Assembly (NCBI RefSeq): GCF_002585305.1
Contig: NZ_NUNF01000046.1
Location: forward strand, 6,772 to 28,223
DNA from: Bacillus sp. AFS037270
GTDB taxonomy: Bacteria; Bacillota; Bacilli; Bacillales_B; DSM-18226
Direction: 5' to 3'
DNA: 21,452 bases
The notes beneath the pieces are model-generated. The model saw nothing but the letters and a program-made list of their open reading frames with translations. It made no database searches and had not been told where the DNA came from. Below are positions 1-7,944 of this stretch, in pieces. The number at the start of each line of letters is the position of its first letter. The stretch's first letter is position 1. The position numbers and the translations under genes are program-made.

Positions 1-217
1 TGTTTACTTTTTGTTTTTTATGTATCACATCTGATCTTTTTTACCTCTGCCATTGTTCTAAGCCTCCTATTGTTTTTAATATCCCCCCATTATAAAATAG
101 GGAAAAAGTTATTATGTAGGCACTTGGATAACATCATATTGCCAACCATTATATTAAAATTTAAATATTTCTTCTGTCTTATCACAACTTAAGTAAAACT
201 ATAGGGATGGCATTTTT

Positions 218-1204
218 ATGAATCATATACAATTAGACCAATATTTACGTAAACATGATCCTATCGAGGAAATTCAAATAAAAACCCGTAAAAATATCAA
301 TGATTTTGATGGGAACGAATTGCTGATTGAAAATGGTAGTGAGATTCCCAGAATGCAAGAAGAGTATTTTTTTAATAAAGGGCCTATTTTTATCAGTAAG
401 CATCATAGATTTGCCGATATGCCTCTTCATATGCATTCCTTTATTGAAATCAATTATGTCTACTCAGGTGTCTGCAAGCAAAATATTAATGGTAAGCAAG
501 TAGTTTTGAAGCAGGGGCAGGTATGTATGTTAGATGTAGACGTGCCACACAGCATACCCTCCCTCGGAGAACATGATATTTTGATTAATATTATTATGAA
601 AAAAGAGACCTTTACTGGATCCTTCATAGGTCGATTGGGAAATACAGGTATTGTGTCTAACTTTTTGGCAAATGCAGTTTCGGAGAATCAAAGTCATGAC
701 CATTACATTTTGTTTCACTCAGAGGACAATGAAAACCTCCAGTATATTATTAAAAACATGATGTGTGAGTTCTTCGATGAACAGGACTACTCTGTTGCAA
801 TGGTTCAGTCTTATTTACCTGTCGTGTTAACAGAGTTAATGCGTGTATATCAGCTTGACAAAAATTTTGAACTTACACGTGTGTCCGGAAAAGCGAATAT
901 TATCGAAATTCTGCATTATATTGAACAGAATTATAATCACTGCAGTCTAACGAGTCTTGCTGAAACATTCAATTTCAATCCTAATTATCTTGGCAATATG
1001 CTCAAAGAACGAACGGGTAAAACATTCCTGGAACTTGTTCAAATGCAGAGGATGATTCGAGCTTCCGTACTGTTAAAAAATACAACAAAAAGTATGGATG
1101 ATATAGCTTTTGAAATTGGTTATGAAAGCAGCAGTTTCTTTCATCGGAAATTTAAACAGCATTTTGGCTGTACCCCAAGTCAATTTCGTAAAAAGGGTAA
1201 ATAG
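218..1204 (+). CDS. AraC family transcriptional regulator with N-terminal cupin sensor domain
   Basis: A 328-residue one-component regulator. The N-terminal half carries a textbook cupin motif: H71, H73, E77 and G84 in the spacing HxHx3Ex6G, with a second His at 111 (VPHS). This is the sugar-binding arm of AraC/RhaS-like proteins. Residues about 225-325 hold the two helix-turn-helix units of the AraC/XylS DNA-binding domain, ending in the usual FxxxFGxTPSQFR signature. The ATG has an AGGGATGG ribosome binding site about 7 bases upstream. It is cytoplasmic, with no membrane segment. The next genes in the same direction are a sugar symporter and a GH78-like hydrolase, so it probably controls that pair in response to a sugar. 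The ligand cannot be read from the sequence. Family call is very secure; target and inducer are inference. Confidence 0.93.
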   Translation: MNHIQLDQYLRKHDPIEEIQIKTRKNINDFDGNELLIENGSEIPRMQEEYFFNKGPIFISKHHRFADMPLHMHSFIEINYVYSGVCKQNINGKQVVLKQGQVCMLDVDVPHSIPSLGEHDILINIIMKKETFTGSFIGRLGNTGIVSNFLANAVSENQSHDHYILFHSEDNENLQYIIKNMMCEFFDEQDYSVAMVQSYLPVVLTELMRVYQLDKNFELTRVSGKANIIEILHYIEQNYNHCSLTSLAETFNFNPNYLGNMLKERTGKTFLELVQMQRMIRASVLLKNTTKSMDDIAFEIGYESSSFFHRKFKQHFGCTPSQFRKKGK

Positions 1205-1256
1205 CTGTCATATGTTAAATGCCCTTTAACTTCATGTAATTAACCTGTAAAAAGAG

Positions 1257-1268
1257 CAGTTTTAACTG
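1257..1268. promoter_or_regulatory. Small inverted repeat in the leader of the symporter operon
   Basis: CAGTT and AACTG flank a two-base centre. It lies 53 bases after the regulator stop codon and just upstream of the predicted -35 box. It may be an operator half-site or chance in AT-rich DNA. Confidence 0.2.
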
Positions 1269-1279
1269 TAATCTGTTTA

Positions 1280-1308
1280 TTGTATACGGATTCAGAAAAC
1301 GGTTTAAT
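1280..1308 (+). promoter_or_regulatory. Predicted sigma-A promoter of the symporter/GH78-like operon
   Basis: TTGTAT (1280-1285) and TTTAAT (1303-1308) are separated by exactly 17 bases. The -10 matches 5/6 of TATAAT and the -35 only 3/6, as expected for an activator-dependent promoter. A catabolite-response-like sequence (1294-1307) overlaps the -10: against TGWAANCGNTNWCA it fits 9 of 11 informative positions. The start codon follows 52 bases downstream. Confidence 0.4.
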
Positions 1309-1315
1309 TAATGTA

Positions 1316-1327
1316 TGAACTAGTTCA
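1316..1327. promoter_or_regulatory. Perfect 12-bp palindrome TGAACTAGTTCA, candidate operator
   Basis: TGAACTAGTTCA is a perfect palindrome just downstream of the predicted -10, where transcription would start. Its position suits a repressor operator. AraC proteins usually bind direct repeats, so it may belong to a different regulator. Confidence 0.35.
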
Positions 1328-1360
1328 ACAAACAGCGTTTGATATACAGGAGGATGTAGG

Positions 1361-2719
1361 ATGAACTCAACAGCAGGTGCGTGGCGCCAACGGATCGGAT
1401 ATGGCGCGGCAGATCTTTCATGTAATTTAGTTTGGCAAATGATAGGACTTTATCTAATGTTTTATTATACGGATGTTGTGGGTTTAAAAGCAGTTCAAGT
1501 TAGTTTGTTGTTCTTGTTAACTAGGATTGTAGATGGTGTAGCAGATGTAATGATGGGAATTATTATTGATAAAACAAACACAAAATGGGGAAAATCAAGA
1601 CCATATTTCCTTTGGGGAGCTATTCCTTTCGCCATTCTTGGAATTCTAGCATTTTATGTTCCTGATGTAGGACCGGTAGGAAAACTACTTTATGCTTATA
1701 TGACGTATATGGGACTTTCAATGGTTTATACAATGGTTAACATACCGTTAGCATCCATTTTACCAAGTTTAACTAGTGAGCCGCAGGAACGAACAATGCT
1801 TTCAACGGTTCGAATTATTTTTTCCTTTATTGGAGCAACGGCAGTCAGTGTTCTCACAATGCCAATGGTAAAAACACTTGGAGGAGGTTCACAAGCGACT
1901 GGTTTCTTCTGGACGATGGTGATCTTCAGTATCATTGCTTGTTTATTCTTTTTCTATACTTTTAAAAATGTAGAAGAAAAGGTAAAGGTTCAAGTTGAGA
2001 AAGTAACTGTAAAACAAGCATTTTCTACTTTAAAAGGAAACAAGCCGTATTATATTTTTGCTTTGAATATCTTGTTTATGTGGGGTTCTTATTTCTTTCA
2101 GCAGGGAGCACTCATCTATTACTTCACATACAATCTAGATCGTGCAGACCTTGTTGCTACGATTGCAGGAATTGGTTCCTTCGTTCCAATTGCAGGTACA
2201 TTTTTAACACCAATTATTGCAAAAAAAATGTATAAACGTTCATTATTTATGATTTCAAGTGTGGTCAACCTTGTTGGTATTCTAATCATGTTGTTTGCTG
2301 GTTCAAACATTCCGGTCATAATTGTTGGGGCAGTTATAGCAGCAATTGGCTATGGAACTCGTCAAAGCATCTACTTTTCGATGCAGGCAGATCCAGTTGA
2401 TTATGGTGAGTGGAAAACAGGTATCAATGCATCAGGCTTATTATCAGCATTAAACGGCTTTATCGGAAAAGTAACTATGGCTGTTGCAGGTGCATTGTTT
2501 GGACTTATGCTAACCTGGGGACATTATGTGCCAAAAGGCCATCAAACAGAGCAAGCATTGCTTGCGATTAAGATGGGATACTTAATAATTCCGGCCGTAC
2601 TAGTAGTTGTCTCCATGATTACAATGAGTTTCTATAATCTAGATAAAATTTACCCGAAGATACGTGCTGAAATTGATGCGCGGAATAGTGAACGGGAGAA
2701 ACAGGGGATAGCGGTATGA
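1361..2719 (+). CDS. GPH (MelB-type) sugar:cation symporter of the MFS superfamily
   Basis: A 452-residue integral membrane transporter with about 12 hydrophobic segments. Near the N-terminus it shows the family signature: R55, D58, D62 and D70, followed by KWGKSRPY at 75-82. In melibiose permease (MelB) relatives this region forms the cation and sugar site. The family couples import of glycosides, pentosides or hexuronides to Na+ or H+. An AGGAGG ribosome binding site sits 7 bases before the ATG. The stop codon overlaps the next start (ATGA), so it is translationally coupled to a GH78-like hydrolase. That pairing suggests it imports a rhamnose-containing disaccharide or short oligosaccharide, or a rhamnosylated uronide. 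Family call is secure; substrate is inferred from context. Confidence 0.9.
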   Translation: MNSTAGAWRQRIGYGAADLSCNLVWQMIGLYLMFYYTDVVGLKAVQVSLLFLLTRIVDGVADVMMGIIIDKTNTKWGKSRPYFLWGAIPFAILGILAFYVPDVGPVGKLLYAYMTYMGLSMVYTMVNIPLASILPSLTSEPQERTMLSTVRIIFSFIGATAVSVLTMPMVKTLGGGSQATGFFWTMVIFSIIACLFFFYTFKNVEEKVKVQVEKVTVKQAFSTLKGNKPYYIFALNILFMWGSYFFQQGALIYYFTYNLDRADLVATIAGIGSFVPIAGTFLTPIIAKKMYKRSLFMISSVVNLVGILIMLFAGSNIPVIIVGAVIAAIGYGTRQSIYFSMQADPVDYGEWKTGINASGLLSALNGFIGKVTMAVAGALFGLMLTWGHYVPKGHQTEQALLAIKMGYLIIPAVLVVVSMITMSFYNLDKIYPKIRAEIDARNSEREKQGIAV

Positions 2720-4284
2720 GTATTCAAAAACTAGAAAATCAAGTGATTGTTAGAAATGAGAAATTTATTGAAACAGCGGTACAATTGAAGCCGAAACTTC
2801 ACGAAACAATTGTGAAACCTTCTTCAATTGTAGAAATAAAAGCGGATCCAGAAGTAATTCATGGATGGAAGTCGGAAGTTGTTGCTCCGGCTTCCTCTCT
2901 AGCAAACTCTGAATATGGTAAAAATGATTCGGTTATTCTTGATTTTGGTGACCATCAGGTTGGGTATCTATCCCTTATTATTCATCCATTTGGCAGTCCA
3001 CCGGATGCACCACTCAAACTAAAACTGACCATTGGTGAAATGCCTGTGGAGATGGCTGAACCCTTTGAAAATTACAACGGATGGCTCAGTAGTTCTTGGC
3101 TTCAGGAAGAAACGATCTTTGTGGATGTATTGCCTGCTGTGATTTCATTGCCTCGACGATACAGCTTTAGATATGTAAAGTTCGACGTAATCGATACATC
3201 GCCTAAATATAAAGTCGTATTTGAAAATGTAGAATGCAATGCTGTTACATCAGCGAATTTAAATATTGTCGAAAAGATTATACACCAAGATGCGGAGCTT
3301 CAAAGAATGGATGAAATCAGCCTCAAAACGCTAGCAGATTGCATGCAAGATGTTTTTGAAGACGGGCCGAAACGCGATCGCAGGCTCTGGCTCGGCGATT
3401 TGCGACTACAAGCACTAGCAAACTATGAAACATTTGGGAACAATGACCTGGTAAAACGTTGTCTTTATCTTTTTGCTGGTGTTCCAGATGATAAAGGTGA
3501 GGTACCCGCTAATGTTTTTGTTGCTCCACATCTAATTGCTGATGATACTTATCTATTTGATTATTCATTGTTCTTTGCTTCCACATTACATGATTATTAT
3601 TTTGCCACAAGCGATTTAGAGACATTGAAAGAACTATGGCCGACTGCCTATCGCCAAGTTGAACTTGCACTTGAAAGACTAGATGAAAACAAAATTCTAA
3701 AAGATACCCCCGATTGGTGGTCTTTTATTGATTGGCAGGAAGGATTAAACAAACAAGCTCCATCACAAGCAGTGTTAATCTATACTATGAAACAGGCTAT
3801 TCGCCTTGCCGAAGAATTAAACGTATCGGAAAAAGAAAGTTTGAAAGACCGGCTGGCAGAAATTGTAGAAGCAACAAAAAACTATTTGTGGGATGAGGAG
3901 CAGCAATTTTTTATCAGTGGTTCAGACCGTCAAGTTTCTTGGGCAAGCCAAATTTGGATGGTCCTGGCAGGTGTTTTGACTAAGGAAGAAAATAATAAAC
4001 AAATGAAGCGTCTTTTAGCTGAAAATCCAGCTGTTGGAATTGCAACGCCATACATGTATCATCATTTGATTGAAGCCTTGCTGGTTTCAGGAGAAAAAGA
4101 GCTGGCAATCGCAGAAATGAAGAACTATTGGGGCGGCATGATCCAAGATGGGGCGGATACGTTCTGGGAATTATATGATCCGAAAAATAAGGATTTTTCT
4201 CCTTATGGAAGCCATTTAATCAATAGCTATTGTCATGCCTGGAGCTGCACACCAACTTATTTAATAAGGAAATACGATTTATAA
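2716..4284 (+). CDS. Short GH78-like (alpha-L-rhamnosidase family) glycoside hydrolase, six-hairpin catalytic domain
   Basis: A 522-residue cytosolic protein with no signal peptide. Residues 1-190 form a beta-rich domain containing DFGDHQVGY, which resembles DFGQNMVGR of GH78 rhamnosidases. The rest reads as an (alpha/alpha)6 barrel. The motif DGPKRDRRLWLGD (216-228) aligns with DCPQRDERLGWTGD of the larger rhamnosidase in this window, and DTFWELYD (E485) aligns with TIWEHWDG (E742). The Glu that normally follows RD, the family's proposed general acid, is Arg222 here. The protein lacks the extra N-terminal domains and the C-terminal beta-sandwich of the 900-residue enzyme. It starts inside the symporter stop codon (ATGA) with AGGGG 8 bases upstream. 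It probably hydrolyses the imported substrate of that symporter. Exact linkage or an alternative specificity is unknown. Confidence 0.8.
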   Translation: MSIQKLENQVIVRNEKFIETAVQLKPKLHETIVKPSSIVEIKADPEVIHGWKSEVVAPASSLANSEYGKNDSVILDFGDHQVGYLSLIIHPFGSPPDAPLKLKLTIGEMPVEMAEPFENYNGWLSSSWLQEETIFVDVLPAVISLPRRYSFRYVKFDVIDTSPKYKVVFENVECNAVTSANLNIVEKIIHQDAELQRMDEISLKTLADCMQDVFEDGPKRDRRLWLGDLRLQALANYETFGNNDLVKRCLYLFAGVPDDKGEVPANVFVAPHLIADDTYLFDYSLFFASTLHDYYFATSDLETLKELWPTAYRQVELALERLDENKILKDTPDWWSFIDWQEGLNKQAPSQAVLIYTMKQAIRLAEELNVSEKESLKDRLAEIVEATKNYLWDEEQQFFISGSDRQVSWASQIWMVLAGVLTKEENNKQMKRLLAENPAVGIATPYMYHHLIEALLVSGEKELAIAEMKNYWGGMIQDGADTFWELYDPKNKDFSPYGSHLINSYCHAWSCTPTYLIRKYDL

Positions 4285-4300
4285 AACAATTAAATAATAG

Positions 4301-4334
4301 AGTCTTGAGCGTAAATACTGCCAAGACTTTTTTT
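4301..4334 (+). terminator. Rho-independent terminator after the GH78-like hydrolase gene
   Basis: A perfect 7-bp stem, AGTCTTG (4301-4307) with CAAGACT (4322-4328), is followed by a T run to 4334. It ends the symporter/hydrolase operon 17 bases after the stop codon. Confidence 0.88.
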
Positions 4335-4397
4335 GTTTTAACCTCTTGATAAACGACAAGGAGGAAAAAAGAGTTAATAAAATATTGTTTGAAAATT

Positions 4398-4406
4398 TGT
4401 TATAAT
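4398..4406 (+). promoter_or_regulatory. Extended -10 promoter of the first sensor kinase/regulator pair
   Basis: TGTTATAAT is a perfect TGnTATAAT extended -10 element. No good -35 lies 16-18 bases upstream, as is common for this class. The kinase ATG follows 52 bases downstream. A near-identical element (TGTTATACT) precedes the second sensing operon at 16780. Confidence 0.6.
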
Positions 4407-4458
4407 AAAAAAATATAAAAACAAAACAAGGTTGGACTGAAAATGGGGATCTAAAAAA

Positions 4459-6127
4459 ATGAGGATAAAATTTCAATATAACCAAGTAAGAATGAAATAT
4501 TTTTATTTAATGCTAGGCATTTCCATACTTCCCCTTTTATTATTGGGATACATATCGTTTAACATTGCAAAAAATACACTAATTGAAAATCAATTGAAAA
4601 CAACGGAAAATAATCTTAAAACTTCCAGCGAAGTTGCAGACTTATTATTTCGAAACATTATAAATATGGAGCGGCTTATTTCATGGAGTCCAGATGTACG
4701 CCGTGAACTGATCGATAGTGCAAAGTATGCTGGTGTAGGTCAAAACATAATGGATAATGAAACAACAAAAAAGAATACAAAATTTAATTTCCAGTTATCT
4801 AATTGATACACAATATATTGATTCTGTCTGTTTGTTTGACGTGAATTACAGAGCAGTATGTTATGGGAACTCTAATAGTATAGGAAAATATAACAATGGT
4901 GGAATCTATCGAACTATTTCTGATTCAACCTGGTATAAAAAAAGTGTTGAAGAACAAGGGAGACCTGTGTTTTTCGAAAAAAATGTCCTTAATAGTGATC
5001 AATCCAAAAACACTTTTTCTTCTGTTAAACTTTTAAAAGATTCCCAAGACATTTATAACAATGACAAAATTGGTTTATTGGTGGTAAACATAAATAAGTC
5101 GATGTTTACAAGAGTTTTTCAGGAGAGCAACCAAAATGAGTGGGCAATAATTGATTTTTCAAAGAAAAAAGAAAACGCTTTTATGGAGAATCCCTCAACA
5201 CTTAATTTAAAGTTAAATAGGGAAAATACTCTTGAATCTTCGCTTAAATTATTCCAAGAAAAGGGCTACCTTACTAGTAGTTATCAAAATCAAACCACAG
5301 GTTGGACATTCGTCCAATTAACAAAAGAAAAGGAGTTGCTTAAGGAGTCTAATCAAATTGGGCTGGCCACAGCCCTCATTTCAGCTTTACTAGGATTAAT
5401 TGTTCTTTTCCTATCTTTCTCCTTTTCAGGGAAAGTTTCAAGACCATTAATAAATCTTAGGAATATTTTCCAAAAGGTAACAGTGGAAAATAAAGAATTG
5501 AATGAAAAGCTCGTACAGGCGCAATTAAAGGAAAGGGAGGCTGAGCTTAGGACGCTCCAGGCACAAATAAAACCACATTTCTTGTATAACACATTGGACT
5601 CCATTTATTGGATGGCAATTATGCAAAATAACCATGATATTGCCAAAATAGCAGTAGCCTTGTCTGAAAGCTTTAAACTCAGTCTGAATAAAGGGGAAGA
5701 CATGATTCCCGTTTCAATGGAATTAGAGCATATTCGCCATTATATGACGATTCAAAACCTTCGCTTTCAAGATCGCTTCAAGTATATAGAAAATGTCGAT
5801 CCTGACTTAATGGACAAAAAAATCTTAAAGCTGATGTTGCAGCCGCTTGTAGAAAATGCCATTTATCATGGGTTGGAGCCCAAAGTTGGAGATGGAATCA
5901 TCGAGTTAACCGGGAAGGTAAAAGATGGTTGGGTCATTTTTACAGTGAGTGATAACGGTGTTGGTATCAAAGATATAAAGGCAACAGAGCAAGGTTATGG
6001 TTTAAGAAATGTTCGGGAAAGATTGCTGTTATGTTATGGTGCAGATAGCATTCTTACAATCTCAAGTAGGGTAAATGAAGGAACAAGCATTGAAATAAAA
6101 TTTCTGATTAATGCCAGGGAGGAGTAA
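4459..6127 (+). pseudogene. YesM-type sensor histidine kinase interrupted by a one-base frameshift
   Basis: Two overlapping frames together make one YesM/LytS-type kinase of about 555 residues. The first frame (4459-4806) gives the cytosolic start, a first membrane helix (about residues 13-35) and the beginning of the extracellular sensor. It ends early at 4806. The second frame (from about 4751) resumes with the rest of the sensor, a second helix near ALISALLGLIVLFLSF, a coiled linker, the phospho-acceptor motif QIKPHFLYNTLDS (His codon 5576-5578), the N box QPLVENAIYHG and the G box DNGVGI. Removing one A from the A6 run at 4767-4772 restores a continuous reading. The ATG at 4757 has no ribosome binding site, so the second half is unlikely to be a separate gene. 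If real, the lesion abolishes signalling to the regulator 3 bases downstream; a homopolymer sequencing error is equally possible. Confidence 0.85.
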
Positions 6128-6130
6128 CAG

Positions 6131-7618
6131 ATGTTAAAGGCTGTAATTTTTGACGATGAATACATTGTACTTCAAGGCTTACAAAGGATGATTGATTGGA
6201 GCAAATACGGTATCGAGTTAGTGGGAACAGCAACCAACGGAAATGAAGCCCTCACATTATTTGAAGCAGAACAACCTGACATCATATTTTCGGATATTCG
6301 AATGCCCGGTATGGATGGACTACAGGTTCTTGAAAAAATTCTTGCAACATCACCTGATACACTTTGCATTGTATTCAGTGGTTTTAATGATTTTGAGTAT
6401 GTAAAAAAGGCACTTAAACTAGGTGTAGTTGATTACCTGGAGAAACCGATAACGATTCCAATCATTGAAGATGCTATAAATAGAATAATAGAGAAAATAA
6501 ATCTTCAGAAGAGTATCACTTCAATCCAATCAAGATGGGAGGACAGCAGAGTTGAACTGCTGGAGAAAGCCACATTGGACTTGCTATTGTTAGGGGAGGA
6601 GGCAATACCAAGGTGGCAAGAAAGTTTTGGAATTGAAAGTGAGAAAGTTGTTGGTGTAACAGTGCTTGCCTTATCAAGGAAGTATTTATTTCTACAAAGT
6701 CATTCTTCATACAAGGTAGTTCCAGTTCGTAACGGCATCGAACATTTGCTAGTTGTGTTTCATTTTCAAGTGGAAATGGAAGCTTTATATGAGCAATTAG
6801 TGTCTTGTCCTGAAACACCTAGAATCGCAATAGGTTCTGGAAGGAAATATAAATTTCTGGTAGATGCCAAAAAAAGTTACAAAGAGGCATTACAAGCATT
6901 AAGGTATGGACAGTTTATGTATGAGGCTGGTTGGACGCGCTTTGAGGTTATTGGAGAAAACCCTCTAAAATCTATAAATTTATCAGATCAAGAGGAAGCA
7001 ATTATTTTTAGTATGAGGACGGGGGATAAAGTTGGTCTGATAAATCAGCTTGATTCATTTATAAAACAGCTTGAGGGGCAGCTGTTCAGCCCCGAGATAT
7101 TGGAACGGGAAATTTTAAAAATCATATATCTTGGGATGGAAGTAGCAAAAGAGGTTAGAAAAGATAAACTAAAAATAAATGATGCCGATTTTTTACCACA
7201 TGTAGAAATACGAACTATAAATTCAAAGGAAAAAATGTATAACTGGTTTCGTGCGCAAATGGAAACAATAATGAATTGGTCACTTGAAGTACGCCAGGAG
7301 ATAAAGCATGGAGCCGTGGAGAAGGCATGTAAGTTCATGAAGGAAAACTATTATCGAGATTTGACCTTGCAAGAGGTTTCAGATTTCGTTGGCATGAATT
7401 CTACCTATTTTAGCCTATTATTTAAAGAAGAAATGGAGCAATCATATATTAAATATTTGACGCAAATTCGTATGGATCAGGCAAAAGAACTCCTTAAAGA
7501 AGGCCAAAAAGTAGGAGAAGTAAGTGCAAAGGTTGGTTACCATAGTTATCGGCATTTTTCTGAATTATTCAAGAAATATGTTGGAGTGAAACCGGGCCAA
7601 TTTCGTGATTTCTTTTAA
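6131..7618 (+). CDS. YesN-type response regulator (REC plus AraC helix-turn-helix)
   Basis: A 495-residue response regulator. Residues 1-125 form the receiver domain: acidic pocket D8/D9, phospho-acceptor D55 in FSDIRMPG, Ser83 in FSGF and Lys105 in EKP. A middle region of about 250 residues has no clear motif, as is usual for YesN proteins. Residues about 395-495 carry the AraC-type double helix-turn-helix, ending HFSELFKKYVGVKPGQFRDFF. The GGGAGGAG ribosome binding site lies at the end of the kinase gene and the start comes 3 bases after its stop. It is expected to activate the adjacent ABC importer operon once phosphorylated, as in the arrangement kinase-regulator-binding protein-permeases of B. 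subtilis yesMNOPQ. With the upstream kinase frameshifted, its activation is uncertain. Confidence 0.93.
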   Translation: MLKAVIFDDEYIVLQGLQRMIDWSKYGIELVGTATNGNEALTLFEAEQPDIIFSDIRMPGMDGLQVLEKILATSPDTLCIVFSGFNDFEYVKKALKLGVVDYLEKPITIPIIEDAINRIIEKINLQKSITSIQSRWEDSRVELLEKATLDLLLLGEEAIPRWQESFGIESEKVVGVTVLALSRKYLFLQSHSSYKVVPVRNGIEHLLVVFHFQVEMEALYEQLVSCPETPRIAIGSGRKYKFLVDAKKSYKEALQALRYGQFMYEAGWTRFEVIGENPLKSINLSDQEEAIIFSMRTGDKVGLINQLDSFIKQLEGQLFSPEILEREILKIIYLGMEVAKEVRKDKLKINDADFLPHVEIRTINSKEKMYNWFRAQMETIMNWSLEVRQEIKHGAVEKACKFMKENYYRDLTLQEVSDFVGMNSTYFSLLFKEEMEQSYIKYLTQIRMDQAKELLKEGQKVGEVSAKVGYHSYRHFSELFKKYVGVKPGQFRDFF

Positions 7619-7653
7619 AAAACATCTTTAATTAAATGATGGATTTATGGGAG

Positions 7654-7688
7654 CCTTGCTCAAATTGACAAAACGAGCAGGTTTTTTT
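7654..7688 (+). terminator. Rho-independent terminator after the first response regulator
   Basis: CC-TGCTC pairs with GAGCA-GG (one bulged T on the left arm), followed by seven T residues and a second T-rich stretch. It separates the regulatory pair from the ABC importer operon. Confidence 0.75.
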
Positions 7689-7785
7689 ATTTTTTACAAA
7701 AAGCTGAATAAGAAAAAAATTTATAAATAAATTAGTAGGATGAATTTTGTTAACCTTCCAAAAAAAACGGACATAATACAAAAAA

Positions 7786-7821
7786 TGAATCGCTTACAAA
7801 TCTATTTGAAAGCACTTACAA
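7786..7821 (+). promoter_or_regulatory. Direct repeat TGAA(N3-4)CTTACAA, candidate YesN/AraC operator, overlapping a cre-like site
   Basis: Two copies occur: TGAATCGCTTACAA (7786-7799) and TGAAAGCACTTACAA (7807-7821). The CTTACAA cores start at 7793 and 7815, 22 bases apart, which is two helical turns. Tandem half-sites on one DNA face are the usual target of AraC-type domains. The second copy also fits the CcpA catabolite-response consensus TGWAANCGNTNWCA at 10 of 11 informative positions (7807-7820). It lies in the only non-coding stretch before the importer operon, so it could serve both induction and glucose repression. Confidence 0.5.
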
Positions 7822-7837
7822 TTAAATTAAATCAGGC

Positions 7838-7897
7838 ATGCCAATATCTCATCTTTTTTTAAAAGTAGTTTCAAAAAGTAATAGATTAAATTGGCAT
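7838..7897. repeat. Widely spaced inverted repeat ATGCCAAT/ATTGGCAT before the importer operon
   Basis: An 8-base arm at 7838-7845 is exactly complementary to 7890-7897, with 44 bases between. The right arm overlaps TTGGCA (7891-7896), the best -35-like hexamer in this stretch, which pairs only poorly with GATATT at 7914. It could be an operator pair or a leader-RNA stem, depending on where transcription starts, which I cannot fix. Confidence 0.35.
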
Positions 7898-7944
7898 AAG
7901 ATGATCTTCAATTGATATTAAATATAATTAAGGGGGAACTTCAA

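Noticed and set aside
1..217. Coding sequence, RNA gene or clear promoter at the left edge
   Set aside because: The stretch is AT-rich. It has TATAAA at 91-96 after TTGTTT at 70-75, but the 15-base spacing is too short for a confident promoter, and I see no reading frame or stable hairpin.
4767..4773. A AAA AAG heptamer as a programmed -1 frameshift site in the first kinase
   Set aside because: The phase fits a -1 site, but the -1 frame meets a TAA within five codons. The downstream kinase frame needs +1 or -2, so a real indel or a read error is simpler.
7923..7928. TATAAT as the -10 box of the importer operon
   Set aside because: It lies directly before the AAGGGGG ribosome binding site, so a transcript starting there would lack that site. 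The start codon at 7945 is fixed by the lipoprotein signal peptide.
7912..7944. N-terminal extension of the binding protein from the upstream TTG
   Set aside because: It would place 11 residues before the signal peptide and translate the strong ribosome binding site itself.
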